Source: Branchiostoma floridae
Taxonomy: Eukaryota; Chordata; Leptocardii; Amphioxiformes; Branchiostomatidae
Reading direction: 5' to 3'
DNA: 64,000 bases
Assembly (NCBI RefSeq): GCF_000003815.2
Contig: NC_049981.1
Span: 5,460,312-5,524,311 of the forward strand
Shown here: positions 1-11,085 of the stretch, in pieces
How positions within the stretch are numbered: the first letter of the stretch is position 1
Layout: the number at the start of each line of letters is the position of its first letter
Program-made: the position numbers and the translations under genes
The notes under the pieces: generated by a model
What the model saw: the letters and a program-made list of their open reading frames with translations, nothing else
The model's database searches: none
What the model was told of the DNA's origin: nothing

Positions 1-90
1 ATTTTTCACCTGAAAACCCGTCCCTGTGAAATATAAGCCATACTTTGTACCTTGTACAGTTGTTGTGCAATAAAGTTAAGATTATAACCG
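1..90 (+). mobile_element. 3' tail of a truncated LINE
   Basis: Bases ~40-80 (TACTTTGTACC, then TGCAATAAAGTTA) match the 3' end of the LINE copies at 38962-39370 and 42940-43393 in reverse orientation, including the AATAAA polyadenylation signal. Only the non-coding tail is in the window; the coding part, if any, lies to the left. Confidence 0.5.
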
Positions 91-583
91 AGACTCGGGC
101 GATTGCCGCAGAATCGTCGTCCGATCGATTTTCGCCAAATGTGACAGGGTTATAAGGCCACCATCCCTCTAGACGTACGGCGATCGAGCTGCGACCTCGA
201 TGCAGCCTGGACTTCTGTAGCCATTGACTTCATATTTCATTCAAGACGTTAAAGTATGAATACAATGACCACAAAACATCCAAAGCTTGAAAAGACTTAT
301 TTTCTGTGAAATTCGATGAACACTCTAGATCTGTCAAATCGCTCGGTTACCTCCCTGGTGAAATAGTAGTATAAACGGTCTTTCTTGTTACCTGATTTGT
401 TCTGTTCTACAGACAGTCACTGAAGAAAGACAGCGTATGCTCAAAATCTTGACCGCTTCTATATCATCTACAGAGTGATTGTTACATCGCGTGAAACCAG
501 TGTGCTTATTTTCAACTAATAGTTTAGGATTAATGTAAGAGACACAGTTGACTAAATTGTCTATTGATTAAAAGTCATCTTAC

Positions 584-763
584 GTTCACATGTTGGAACA
601 GGATTAGTCCACGTTGTGTCTGCTTGACACGTCACACTTGATGCTCCATTCAGCAGGTATCCCGCGTTACATCGGAACGTCACCGTTTCCCCGTAGGAGT
701 TCCCTCCAGTAGGGGGTGTTCGTGCTCCGTTAGCTGGGGCCATCAACAACGAACATTTTCCGC
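584..763 (-). CDS. CCP/sushi domain exon (60 codons)
   Basis: A complete complement-control-protein module. The exon opens after a TTTCAG acceptor and closes at a GTAAGA donor, 180 bp, phase 1 at both ends. All four module cysteines are seen (GKC, FRC, VTC, PTC), with the conserved Gly-Tyr after the second cysteine and the Trp before the last. CCP modules are extracellular beta-sandwich binding units. The frame joins correctly to the frizzled exon pair at 1050-1847. It is the last exon of this chain visible in the window, so the protein probably continues beyond the left edge. Identification of the fold is safe; the parent protein is not named. Confidence 0.85.
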
Positions 764-1049
764 CTGAAATTTTCAAAAAAACTTTTTATTATGGGATCTG
801 TTTCTGTACTGAAGATAAACAGTTTGTACGTACTATTTTGCTATTACGCTAGCTCCTTGAGAGCATCACCCAAAAGGGAAACAGATCTATGAGGTAAACA
901 GGTTAAGATCACAAAAACTGGACAATGAAATTTTAAAATGAAATATACGAAGAAATACATGACTAGAAGATACAAAAAGAGTAAATAAAAATTCTCTAAA
1001 ATCATATCCACGTAAAGGTACTTATTATAAAATCGTATGTACAACACAC

Positions 1050-1177
1050 CATTCGGTAGAGAACAGCTGTCGTTTGACAGTTGTGTACAGAGCAAAGCAT
1101 CCCACAGAGCGCCGGCAGCCAGAGCCCCTTGCCCACATGCGGCGTCAATCTCATTGCAAAGGGAGCGACATGGAAAT
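1050..1177 (-). CDS. Frizzled cysteine-rich domain, second half
   Basis: Exon of 128 bp after a TTCTACAG acceptor, ending at ATG|GTGTGT. It encodes the distal half of a frizzled CRD: PCRSLCNEIDAAC, then two further cysteines ending near NDSCSLPNG. Spliced to the exon at 1634-1847 it gives ten cysteines in CRD order. It has exactly the same length and closely similar sequence to the exon at 16828-16955, so the two are recent paralogues. Frizzled CRDs bind Wnt-type or lipid ligands in known families; no ligand can be inferred here. The donor is inferred by analogy with the paralogue. Confidence 0.85.
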
Positions 1178-1266
1178 CTGTAGAATAAAGAAATTCAGGC
1201 AACATTCCTAATTGTCAAAATGTTGTTTTTGCATCCTTATATCCTTTAATTATAACTACAGTTGGC

Positions 1267-1480
1267 AGTTGATAGGATTTTCATCAAGTAGTGACTACTT
1301 TTTAGAGGTAAAAACACGTACCCGCAAATTTTCGATGGCTATCAGTCAATCTTGCTCACTCAGCTCTCGCGAGAACTATATCACTCCGTAAGCAAGATGC
1401 ACTGATAGCCATCGAAAATTTCGAGGTACGTGTGTTTACCTTTAAAAAGTAGTCACTGATTGATGAAAATTCTATTAACT
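1267..1480. repeat. Foldback (hairpin) MITE-like element
   Basis: About 80 bp at the left (from AGTTGATAGGATTTTCATCA) is repeated inverted at the right end (TGATGAAAATTCTATTAACT), with few mismatches and a short centre that is itself partly palindromic around 1345-1410. It lies in the intron between the two frizzled half-domain exons. No coding capacity. The target duplication is not clear. Confidence 0.7.
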
Positions 1481-1633
1481 ATGTGCATACGTGACTGATG
1501 GATCTCTTCAACGAACTACGTTGGGTTTACCATTCGACGTATTGGTTGAGTTTGATTTAAATGTCGTTGAATTATTATTAGTTTAGCAAACATAATAGTA
1601 TAGCCCTATTTGTCAGCTTCTCAGGATACTCAC

Positions 1634-1847
1634 ATTTGTCCTCTAGACGTGCATTGGGGAAAGCGAACCGAACACAAGAAGAATGTCAAATTGGGATGAC
1701 AGTCACTGATAGCGTCAAATGGTGGGAACGCAAGTTCGGCATTCGAAATAGCAGACTGTTGAGTAGGCCAGTGAAAAAAGGGGTTGGGGAAGGATGTTTG
1801 GGAGTACGACAGGTTCATGCAACCAGGGTACCGGATAGGTTCACATC
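1634..1847 (-). CDS. Frizzled cysteine-rich domain, first half
   Basis: Exon of 214 bp after a TTATTACAG acceptor, ending at a consensus GTGAGT donor. The translation runs from CEPIRYPGC through ISDCHPNLTFFLCS to RFPQCTSRGQ, which is the first half of a frizzled CRD (cysteines 1-5, with the CHP and FLCS..FPQC signatures). The split codon after GGACAA is completed by the first base of the 1050-1177 exon. It joins upstream to the vWA exon at 2619-3194 in phase 1, so a CRD directly follows a vWA domain in this protein. Confidence 0.88.
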
Positions 1848-2618
1848 CTGTAATAAAGGAAATACAATAGCAAGTGGATGAAGCTTCATAAAAATAAGCT
1901 ATGTATACCACATATTACTGTAGTAAAACAATAAAGCTACAAATGACATAAAATCTAGGATTAGGCAGTTAAATATAAACTTATAGCGTTGAATTAAAAT
2001 AATGGAATATTATGTTGCTTGAATAAAATTGTTAAATAGTTCTGTCAAATCAAGATCAAAACATCGTAACAGAATTGATATCCAACTGTTGCAGATAGGG
2101 TGGTGTCCGTCACCGTTTCTGTAGCACTTGGATTACACCCCGTGAGAGCTAATCCACTGTCACTGTGGTAGTGGTGTGTGTATGTGTGTGTTCGACTTCC
2201 AAACTTTTTTCCCACAAATGAGGAATGTGCTCATACGCGCTGTATCTATCCAATAAGAATAACATTTTCTACAGTGCGCTAATTATAGATTCAGGCGTGC
2301 ACCACTGGCAGCATATATATATGTGTGCAAAGTGACCTCGGGGTAATTATATATAACCTAAAGGCAGCTTTAGGAAGCCATAGGTATTTGTATAAACGTG
2401 TGCAGAGCCAGAGTAGGTGCATCACGTGATAAAAGTTTCTTACTGCTACACGAATAGACTATGAGTAATTTCTCTAAATTTATATATAATATTTAATAAT
2501 AATAAGAATTCAATAAGTTTTAGTTTGCTGTCACAGACGTGTAAGCTGAAATGCGATCTTAGGTTATGTTCTACCAAGGATCAACAGCAAGGGCAAGGCT
2601 ATACAACGCAGTACTCAC

Positions 2619-3194
2619 TGTAACAGATCGCCTCCCCTATAGATGTTGAGTACACGTAATCCACAAGGTTTTCATAGTCTGCCAGCCTGAACACCCTGCT
2701 TGGGTCACCAGCAATAGTCTCTAGACTATCCTGACTAATGTCCGCCTCCCATCCAACTCCCACAGCGAACACGGTGATGCCCCTCTGACGTATCAACTGT
2801 GACGGAATGGTGACGTCGTCCTCTGAGTTATCATCGGTTATTACGACCAAGACGTCAAGAGTATTGTTCCGTCCGCCGTTTTCTTCCAGAAAAGAATTGT
2901 TGCGCACGTGATCCAACCCAAGACCAGTAAAGGTATGGCCATAGTCATAGGGAATGTAGCGAATCTCATTTAACAGCTCAACTCTGGTGTAGTTTTCATT
3001 CAGCCTTATGTGAGTAACCTGCTCGTCTATGTCGCTGTACCTGACAACACCGACCCTTGTGTCGTTTTCTCCGAGTGTAAAATAGCTAACTACATTCTGG
3101 ATGAAGGTCTTTGCCTCCTCGAAACCAATCCTCCTCCAACTCTCCGAGCTGTCCAGGAGGAAGACAAGGTCTACTGCAAAGGGGCAGGTATTAA
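2619..3194 (-). CDS. von Willebrand factor A domain in a single exon
   Basis: A 576-bp exon carrying a whole vWA domain. After a TTTTTTTGCAG acceptor the frame gives NTCPFAVDLVFLLDSSES, so the MIDAS DxSxS motif is intact; the MIDAS threonine is in GHTFTGLGL and the aspartate in VVITDDNSED. The domain ends with GITVFAVGVGW and a final cysteine just before the GTGAGT donor. MIDAS-competent vWA domains bind protein ligands through a divalent cation. Unlike the vWA at 10451-11605, which is split by two introns, this one has none, so the two are not a simple recent duplicate. Several N-glycosylation sites are visible (NDT is not one; NYT and NNT are). Confidence 0.9.
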
Positions 3195-4943
3195 CTGCAA
3201 AAAAAGTCCGACACAGTTGTTCACTATTAGATTAGTATTAAGGTCACACCAAAAAACGAAAGAAGATAAATCTATATATGGCATATTTTTTAAAACGCCC
3301 CTTTCCCAGTACTGTATGACAGTAGATATTTACGACTGTATGACAGCAGTAAAATAACTCACAAACAATAAACCTGCATTTTGAAAAATGATCCATTTTG
3401 TTTGACCATTGATAAGTACGCGCCACACTCAAGCTTAGAACACAGCATACTAGAATCATCTGACTTTGCACTGTATGTAAATCAGACTTAATTTTGTGTC
3501 AGTGATATATTTCGATAGCATACTCACATAGAGAAGGTGGGATCCCTTGGTCGACACCTTTGAAAAAGATATTCAAGTACATCTGGTAAGTTTGTGAAGG
3601 ATTAGACAATAATAAAACACAATACATATGTACCAATTTATCTCGCTTGTTCCTACAGTGGACGGCTCTTTGACAGTTTCTGGCAACATTTACTTTGTTT
3701 ATAGTACCGTCAAATGTATGAATATCTTTAACAATGCCAATTATAATCTTTGCTATTGATTTTATAATCAAAGTCAAACATAATTGTGTAGACTTACAAG
3801 AAAACACCTTTAAGCTATTTTGAAAATTTTTCGCAGGATTTGAAGATGTGTATTATAGCTGACAAAATCCGTCTTACATAGCTCATCTGCATATCAATTT
3901 ACAGGTAGGATATAAAACTTGCTCTCCAATCAGCCTCAGTGTCACTGACGAAAGACAGTGGATGCTCTCTAAACGTCTTACTGTTTTCACATTTATATCC
4001 AGTTGCTTGAGTAATGCTTTTTGGCGTACGTAATATCCTTTAACCCTATCCAGACCCGGGGCGGGGGGGGGGGGGGGGGCTAAAAGTGCCTGCGCCAACT
4101 TTGACGTCGTGTAACTGGCGAACGACGTGTGCAAGGACTACGAAACTTGGTGACTTTTCCTCAAAATATTATTTGGCCACAATTATTGCGAAAAAAATTG
4201 TCGATCCAAGATGGCGGACAATGACGTCGCTGCCGCTGTTTAGCTGATAATAACGACTGACTTCGGATTAGCTCTTTTGACCGTCGAAATCCTCTCAGAC
4301 CGGGCCGAAAAAAATGCCCTGACTTCTTTGTTGAAGGCTACATCCACTGGGCACAGTCGGTTGAGGAGGGGTCTGATAAAGTTGAAGTAAGGGCCTTATA
4401 ATTTCAATCAAAGCAAAAGCACTGCATATCATTACCTTGTTGGTGGGCACGAGTGTCCGGTTTTTGACATACGGTCGATGCACGTGAAAACCAGGGTACA
4501 TCTATTTGTGACTGGGTTTCTACTGCGTTTGTTGCATGCATAACAGCTACATTAATGTTTATGATAAAAGCGAAATCAAGAAGAGAGCAGCTCATGTACT
4601 CGTGGAGAGGGAGCTTGTATTACGCACCAACTAATGCGACACTTCTACAAAGTCTGCCAGTGCAGAGTTCCATATCATATACAACCCCTGCTCTACACGT
4701 GCAAGCTGCCCACCATCAACGTAATGCTATGCAGTGGCTCTCGCTCCCACAATACCTATACTCGGTGGGTGTAGCCTTTGACAAAGAATAGCATAGCATT
4801 TTTCTTTGGCCATTCCTGTTCAACTGGGGCTATTTTTGACGGAGGTGTTCGAAATAGAATAGAGGGTTCCATCTTGTTCTATTTGTTCGATATGACGTTA
4901 GATCGGGATCGGTCCATTTAATGAAGTGTTAAACTTAACATAC
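3195..4943. other. Intron with a decayed signal-exon copy and a G-run
   Basis: No exon that I can support. The stretch holds a degraded copy of the signal-peptide exon block (about 3660-3880, described separately) and a poly-G run at about 4061-4079. The rest is ordinary AT-rich intron sequence. Confidence 0.5.
3660..3880 (-). pseudogene. Degenerate copy of the signal-peptide exon block
   Basis: The motif TTTGAAGATGTGTAT..TAGCTGAC at about 3840-3860 and the preceding CTTTAAGCT/AATTGTGTAG segment match the 5' flanks of the signal exons near 6.45 and 35.8 kb in the same orientation. The predicted peptide after the ATG is charged (MFDFDYKINSKDY) rather than hydrophobic, so this copy cannot act as a signal peptide. 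It shows that the 5' end of these genes has been duplicated repeatedly. Confidence 0.45.
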
Positions 4944-5129
4944 GGAAGCAAGTCGGTGGACCCATACTCCAGGCACTCCAGGCACCCCTCACAAGACAGG
5001 TAAGTCTGGTATGGCCGACCAGGTAGTACCCGGTGTTACAGGTGAAGGTGACCTGATCCTGGTACTGACGTCTATTTGTAGGACTCAGCGCACCGTTCGC
5101 TGGTGCTGTCAGGGAAGGGCATTGTACAG
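4944..5129 (-). CDS. CCP/sushi domain exon with an extended W-rich loop
   Basis: Exon of 186 bp, acceptor ATCTCCAG, donor GTATGT, phase 1-1. Four cysteines are present (VQC, FTC, LTC, PTC) with the usual Gly-Tyr after the second. Before the last cysteine lies GAWSAWSMGPPTC, so the tryptophan motif is duplicated compared with the GTWSNP form of the neighbouring CCP exons. It splices in frame between the signal exon at 6394-6448 and the vWA exon at 2619-3194, which would make it the first domain of the mature protein. Confidence 0.85.
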
Positions 5130-5280
5130 CTGGAGATGTAAAATACAAATAGCGTTATAGATTGGTAATAAAAGAGTAAACATTAAAACGTATCTAAATG
5201 TCTGACACACCTTATTCAATCTTCTGCATTAACGACATCAATCAGACTGGAAAATAATAACATGCTTAAAGGGGAATCGT

Positions 5281-5795
5281 TGAGGATCCTGTAAGCGAGA
5301 TCGTGTGGCGAAAGTGTTCGACCCATAACCAGAAGGTTCTGGGTTCGAATCCATTGATGTCCACTTAACACGGCTTTCCTTACTTTACTCAGGTGAAAAT
5401 GAATACCTAGCTTTGGTACGGCCGTCCCTTGGATAGGACGTTAATGGAGGTCCCGTGTTCGAGCATCACCTCGAGTACATCAAAGAACCAACCAGATTAA
5501 TCGAAAAGGCTAGGTGTCATTCCCGGTTTCAAGTAGCTAAAAACCTAGTTCTATTTTCGCACTGTTCTAGAGCAATTGCTGTCGTTTTGAGGTCACCTGA
5601 GTTAGTCCCGAATGACAGCCGCTCCAGACCCTTGTGGTTGTCGTATTGAGGTAATCTGAGTTAGCACCGAATGGCAGCTGCTCCAGGCCCTTAGCCCAGC
5701 CTAGCACCTATTGTAAGCTCCTCGCAATTCAGCCCCTGGCTACGAGGAGAGAGTAGTCGGCCTAGCCAATAATAACAACAATAACAATCTTGACG
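5281..5795 (+). mobile_element. tRNA-derived SINE
   Basis: The head resembles a tRNA: an anticodon-stem-like region around ACCCATAACC and a good RNA polymerase III B-box GGGTTCGAATCC at about 5340-5351. It is followed by a SINE body (CTCAGGTGAAAATG, TACCTAGC) and an internal near-duplicate of about 56 bp (about 5583-5690). The tail is an AACAATAACAAT-type run near 5770-5790. The A-box and acceptor stem are poor, so this is a SINE rather than a working tRNA gene. Confidence 0.6.
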
Positions 5796-6393
5796 AACGT
5801 GTTAGACAGCTGTTTGACAGTTTGTGGTCACCTTTACTTTGCAAATCTTTATTAATGCCAAGTATAATCTTTTTGCCACAAATTGATCATTTTTGAAATC
5901 ATTTCTAGACAAGAATTCCAGAGGCATTTTCTTCTCTACGAAGCTAGGATGGGACGATAAATCAAGAACAGCGAGTGCAAAAGGCATCATGCACGGACAG
6001 GTAAATTGGCAGATGTTCCGTGTAAGACATCACGACTAGAACCAGTCCTGATAACCAGGGTGAGGGAATTGAAGATCAAGGGCTGAATCTTTTCGCACCG
6101 AGTTTAACAATATAAACGTAAGGACATCCAAGTTTGTAACTGGGAAAGATAAACAAAAGAGACGGGCAGTGTTGGCGGCTATTTACTTAATTTAGCCACG
6201 CAATAAACACGAATATTGCAACAACGCTTGCGGTTCGCATGATAGAAGTCTCACAAAGAGTATAAATTAATTTTCAAGGTAGGCAAGATTGCAAACAAAG
6301 TAAAATATGTCTATAGAAAATGAGTCCATATGAAGTACACACATGAAATTAGTATGATTGGCAAAAAGGTATTGATAGTCACATTTGCACTAC

Positions 6394-6448
6394 CCACTCC
6401 AAAATTTACGATCATGACTGCAACGACTATCTCAAGGGCAAACATCAT
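6394..6448 (-). CDS. Signal-peptide first exon (copy at 6.4 kb)
   Basis: Two adjacent ATGs open a 55-bp coding exon, MMFALEIVVAVMIVNFGV, a short hydrophobic leader typical of a secretion signal though with one Glu in the core. It ends in phase 1 at GTAGTG, a weak donor, and is exactly as long as the signal exon at 35738-35792. Joined to the CCP exon at 4944-5129 the frame is kept (AVQC). An 806-bp transposon sits about 30 bp upstream, within the conserved 5' flank, and may have disturbed the promoter or 5' UTR. The sister exon at 7547-7595 is an alternative first exon. Confidence 0.6.
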
Positions 6449-6478
6449 TGTGTAGCCGTACAAGAGAACACCTTTAAG

Positions 6479-7284
6479 CTAGGGGCACAACCCGCCGTAC
6501 TTGCAAGTGCGTGCTGTCTACGTGCCAAAACGTGGGCAATCTTTTGGTATCCGTAAGTGGTAAGTACCGTCTCCGTACGAACACGTGGCGAATCACACGG
6601 ATTTGGGAGCACGCAGACGCGCCGTAGAAATTTAAGTGCATGCAGAACTTTCTCTGCGTTCGGGCTGCGGATTCGCCCTCCGTACGTGCCAGTACGGGCG
6701 ACGCGCCTGCCCTGTACAGCCAATGGGCGCACAACGCACTGGCTCCGTGAGTTTATTAAAGTTTTCTCATGGTCAAGTGCTCTTGTAGTTACTATTGTAG
6801 CATCAGAATCCGGAGTCTCTGCGGTGGAATGGGTGGCATCTTCCTTGAGGCAGCTGCTAGGACTTCTGGAGGCAGCCGCTAGGACCTTGAAAGGTCGTCC
6901 TATATAAACATCTCCGAAAAACTTACGTTCATCGCACTTGCACGCACTCACACCATGCGAGTGAGTGAGGAAACCGTACGTAAGCAGCACGTGTAAGTAG
7001 GGCCTGCATACGTTAACGTGGCACTCGCACAGAGACCGTACGTTGTACGCACGTGCAACTCACCTACCACTTGCGCAACGAACGATGAACGCAACCGCTC
7101 TCCGCCAGGCGTGGCGTGCAGACCACGTACTTACACCTTGCGCAACCGTGCGAGTGACGTGCGTTGACGTACTCCCTCCCTGCTCTTGCCAGTCGTTCTC
7201 CACGTTTTCAGGAATACGTGGCGGACGTGGCCTCCACAAAAAAACGTACGGACAAATTGCACGCACGGCGGGTTGTGCCCCAGG
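6479..7284. mobile_element. GC-rich DNA transposon (MITE-like), 7-bp TSD
   Basis: Terminal inverted repeats of about 20 bp (GGGGCACAACCCGCCGT at the left, inverted at 7264-7281) flanked by a direct repeat CTTTAAG at 6472-6478 and 7285-7291. The interior is full of CGTACG/ACGTGC motifs and carries no transposase. Size and TSD fit a non-autonomous hAT-like or P-like element; I cannot decide. The flanking halves together rebuild the conserved block upstream of the other signal exons, so the insertion split that block. Confidence 0.75.
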
Positions 7285-7546
7285 CTTTAAGTAAGTCCAA
7301 TGTACGTAATCTTCGCACCATTTGAAGATGTGTATCCTAGCTGACAAGATACATCTTGTTTCCAGACTTACACTTACACTTACACAAGAACTGATATTAT
7401 AGACACGGTTTGAATTAAAGACAACGTTAAGTAGTACAATGCTAAACTTATCGACGTCCTGACTCCACTAATGGTAACATCAGACTTCCATTGCACGGAC
7501 ACTACGTCTCACACACGTACGTAGGAATCTCCCGTGGAAACTCTAC

Positions 7547-7595
7547 CGACAAAATTTGCGATCATGACTGTAGCGACTATCCTAAAGGCAAACAT
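7547..7595 (-). CDS. Signal-peptide first exon (copy at 7.6 kb)
   Basis: ATG followed by a hydrophobic leader FAFRIVATVMIANFV and a phase-1 GTAGAG donor, 49 bp. It is clearly homologous to the 6394-6448 copy (shared ..IVA.VMI.NF core and shared upstream TACGGCTACACAAT). Either it is an alternative first exon of the same chain or the remains of another tandem gene copy. No expression evidence is available from sequence alone. Confidence 0.5.
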
Positions 7596-7619
7596 AATTG
7601 TGTAGCCGTAAAAGAGAAT

Positions 7620-9970
7620 ACTTTTTAAGTTAATCAAATACAATTCAAGCTCTTCAAATGGAAATTACTTCCGGACATTTCGAGTGACATCTACTCTTGA
7701 GGAAAGAAATGTATTCTTGGTGTAAGAATGTTAATCTTAGAAGTAAAAAAAGCGATTTGTAGGCAATACGAATTGTGCTCTTAAATAAAAGAAAACTTGG
7801 TGTAAGAATATCACCCTAGAGGAAAAAATCTTTCTAGGCGATAAGCTTTTTTGGCGACGCCTCAGGGGCGAGCCAAATGGTATATTATTGTGTTCAGTCT
7901 GCAAAAATTCTAGGAATTGTACAGGCATTTTTTCACAGGAATGCTAGTAGTCTACAGGTATGCTGGGTATGTAAGCAACTCCAAAATCTGTACAGGATGT
8001 ACTAGTATCTCAGGAATACAATGGTGGAAAGTGGGTTACACTGGCTTCCCGGAAGAATTTGTCCTATGAAACTAGTCGTAGATGGGGAAACTCTGCACAA
8101 TGGATCACATTGTCTTGGTTGTTTTGTTATGAAGGATACATTTTCTTTCTAGAGCTTGTTCAAGCCATACGCCACAGGTAGACAGGAAATACTTCATATA
8201 GAGGTCATGATCTTGAATGATGGGAAATGGTTATTATATTCAGAACCAAATATAACGGTTCAAGTCCTATTATATTATATCTCAGGTAGATAGGAAAGGC
8301 TTAATATGAAAGTCACACACTGGTACACTCACACTCACACATACTCTCTCTCTCACACACACACTCACACATACAACTTACTGTGTATTGTTCAAATTAC
8401 TTTTTTGGCTACAAGCAAAATTGCAAGCACAAGGACATGCATGGATGGTGGGCAAGCCAGTCATGCACCCAACAACATCCTACCAGCATATGATATACTC
8501 TTGTACAATACTGAGAAATATTTCAAACCCTGCTATGTTTGGCTTTTTGAGGCACATTCTTATACTACTCTGGCTGGAATTCCAATGGCACTGCCCAACA
8601 TTGCCTCCTTCGCTGGAATTACAACATTGCCCCTCTGGCCAGAATTCCAACATTGCCACCTTCACTGGAATGCCAACACTGTTTCTCCAACACTTTAGTG
8701 GAATGTGGAATGTGGGACATGCTGGCTCCCTTGAGAACTTCGGAAGGACAAGGAGGTTACTCTTTCGTATGGGAGGTACTCGGTGTAGCGCTGAAAACAG
8801 TGCACTAAAATCTCAGAAAAGCCAGAACCTCGGTAGTAATGCAACTGCAGAGATTTGGGGATCGTCCAGTCGTGGTGCAGAGGGAGAGAGCTGTAGTCTA
8901 TATAGTGAAGAAGAGGATTCTTTATACTTGCTACTTTGTGGGGCAGCTAGAGGATGCTTTCCCTTGTTTGTGACGTAGGTACTCGTAAAAGTCAGGGAGG
9001 TTCGTGCATCGACTGCTATTGCTATGGGTGGCGAGGGCGTCCATTGTGTGGAAAGTTCAACCGTCAAGTTATCCCAAGGACTGAAATATTACGAAGTAGG
9101 ACAGCCATCTGGATTAGGTGCAAGAAAGTCATTCAAGGACTGAAGTGCTGGAAAAAGTCGGTTCCTCTTTTTCTATTCTTCACTATACAGTGTAGTGCTG
9201 GCTGTAGGTTTAGGTTACTGGCAGACCATTGTGCAGTACCGGCCAGGGATAGTACATTTCTACTGGCTGTAGTTTTATGTTACAGGTGGGCTAGGTGACA
9301 GGGTTAGTGCGACAGGTCTATTCCCGATTTGAGCTGTATCGATGTTCACCTCAATCGTCGCCATGACAAGTCGTGAAATGAGAATACAGGAGAGTCGAGA
9401 ACTGAAGCTAAAATAACTGAGTTTGGGAGGGTGTACCGACGTGTTGGAAATTTTGAGTAGTCAAACGTACGAAAAGTCAAGTCAAAATTGTTCCAACCAG
9501 TGGTGGAATATGGAGTAAAAGACTTACCAATGAAAGCGGTCAGTTAAATGTTTAATAGGTCTCAAATTTCTATTGTTTCTCAAATAGTAAGTGCATATTC
9601 CAGTAATTGTATACGAGCGTAAAGCCACAAGACATTCACGAGTAAGTCCAGTAACAATATCGTGAATCAGTAATAGACTGTGAATATGATGCGAGTTTTG
9701 GCGGGGTTCAATTCCATTAACCACTTGGTAGACCATAAATGATTTTTCCAGATCCGAGTTAAGTGAAAGTGTGGCGTCAATTGGGTTATCAAAAATTTGG
9801 AGCAGCAGCAAATAGAAATGGCTTGGAGGCAAGTCCTACGACTATGTCATTGATATAAAGTAAAAAAAAGTCAGGGGACGATCCCATTTCCTCTCTCTTC
9901 TTTGCCTTTTAAGTCCCCGAGCGAAGTCAGGTACCCATTATTTTACTTGTGCGGAGAGCGGAAAGTCGTG
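7620..9970. other. Intergenic/intronic stretch of dispersed repeats
   Basis: No exon I can support. It holds a block with recurring TTCTTGGTGTAAGAA-like motifs (7640-7860) that recurs near 13.5 kb, a GACGCCTCAGGGGCGAG block shared with 11.68 kb, a short (CACACT)n run at 8322-8370, and imperfect repeats of GGAATTCCAACATTGCC at 8570-8700. The 3' end of the 35.8-10 kb gene, if it ends before the 7.6-kb signal exon, should lie here but I see no clear terminal exon. Confidence 0.45.
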
Positions 9971-10024
9971 TTAAGTTCGGCTGAAGCTCTGCTGTGTGAA
10001 AAGGGCCATCCTGACGGTTCTCAC

Positions 10025-10150
10025 CTGTTTCGCAGTTGGGGCCCACGAATCCCGTAGTACAGCGGCACTGGTAAGCCTGGCCACCGTTGATGCTGACGCA
10101 CTGGCCACCGTTCTGGCATGGATTGCTCTGGCACGGGTTTGTCTGGGCAA
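10025..10150 (-). CDS. EGF-like domain exon
   Basis: A 126-bp phase 1-1 exon between TCCTCACAG and a GTGAGA donor encodes one EGF module. The six cysteines are spaced as in canonical [17 protein letters not shown], then YQCRC and PNCE. It lacks the Asp/Asn pattern of calcium-binding EGF modules at its start. Spliced to the vWA exon at 10451-10673 it gives TVCIVAQTNPC in frame. Read-through past the donor would reach a stop after about 30 codons, so it could also be a last exon in some transcripts. Confidence 0.9.
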
Positions 10151-10450
10151 CTGTGAGGAAGGAAGAACGGTTTTATGAGTTAATTTGGTGAACATATTTA
10201 TTTTTTGCCGGCATGAACTACAGTAAAGAGAGAAGCACTGATACCATTACCAGTAAGGCCCACTTCCCGATATCTGGTACACAGACCGATATTGTTTTGT
10301 ATGGTTATCATATTCAACTCTCATTTTACATTCACGGATTCAGTACGATCCAAGACATAGCAGCAATGCGGAATGGAAAATCGAAAAATTGGCTCCAATA
10401 GCTGTCTGTAGTCTACATTTTTCTACATGAGTTCTGATATAGACACTAAC

Positions 10451-10673
10451 CTATACAGACAGTCTGGGCAATCTGCTTGATCTCGGCGCTCAGTGCGTTG
10501 AAGTCGGTCAACTCGATCACGTTGTTCTGGTGGCCGGCAGCGATTTCCAAAAGTTCGGTGGTATTGTAGTTGCCCACGCCGATGGCGTAGACACCCACCC
10601 CTTGGGAGGCCAGGTCATTAGCAGATGACGTCACAAAATCAGCTGACTTACCGTCAGTCACGACAATCATCAC
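10451..10673 (-). CDS. vWA domain, third exon (C-terminal part)
   Basis: Begins in phase 0 after CCCTTTTCAG with VMIVVTDGKSADFV, which supplies the MIDAS aspartate (TDG), then the GVGVYAIGVGNYN strand and the closing helices to a final cysteine (TVCIG). Donor GTTAGT, phase 1, into the EGF exon. Length and order match the last third of a standard vWA domain. Confidence 0.92.
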
Positions 10674-10934
10674 CTGAAAAGGGAGGAAGGTGACCAAGTA
10701 TTTAACAAAAATCACCTCAAGAATATGTAAATAACATAACAGCGTACATCGCCGCAAGAAGAAGATAGGTTCTAAAACTATTTAGCCAAGTCACGCCAAA
10801 TCTTTTCGATACTTGTGTCGGGTTCTTTTACGTGCAAAGGTTGGAAGATTGTGGATAATGAATGACGTCGTTCCATCATACGCGGTGTCGCCGGCGCTAC
10901 GTCAAGTATGATGAATGTTTTTTTATGACCGTAC

Positions 10935-11085
10935 TTTTGGAACACTTCCACCTCTCCATGCTGCATTCAGACGGGCGAACTCCAGAGCGGACCCGGTCTG
11001 TGTGCTGCCACCCTGTCGTGAGATGTTGTCAATAGCGGCCAAGGTAGATAGCTTGCCAGCATGGTCACCAAGGTTGAATTCCAAG
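10935..11085 (-). CDS. vWA domain, second exon (middle part)
   Basis: 151 bp between GGTTTTCAG and GTACGG. Translation runs LEFNLGDHAGKLSTLAAI, then ISRQGGSTQTGSALEFAR, which contains the MIDAS threonine (TQTGSAL), and ends GGSVPK. The end was placed at AAA|GTACGG because this alone gives phase 0 into VMIVVTDG; the nearer GAG|GTGGAA would break the frame. Confidence 0.9.

Noticed and set aside
5281-5352. Possible functional tRNA-Met gene
   Set aside because: The B-box and a CAT-like anticodon region are present, but the acceptor stem and A-box do not pair well and a SINE body and AT-rich tail follow.
6445-6990. 181-codon minus frame and 116-codon plus frame
   Set aside because: Both lie inside the GC-rich 6479-7284 transposon, have no splice context or domain, and reflect high GC and few stop codons.
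8306-8978. Plus-strand frames of 130 and 196 codons
   Set aside because: They run through a (CACACT)n run and imperfect GGAATTCCAACATTGCC repeats; composition is repeat-driven.
9524-9832. 102-codon minus frame ending at a GTAAGTC donor-like site
   Set aside because: No convincing acceptor, no ATG, no recognisable domain, and the phase does not continue the EGF exon. Could be a relic, but not supportable.
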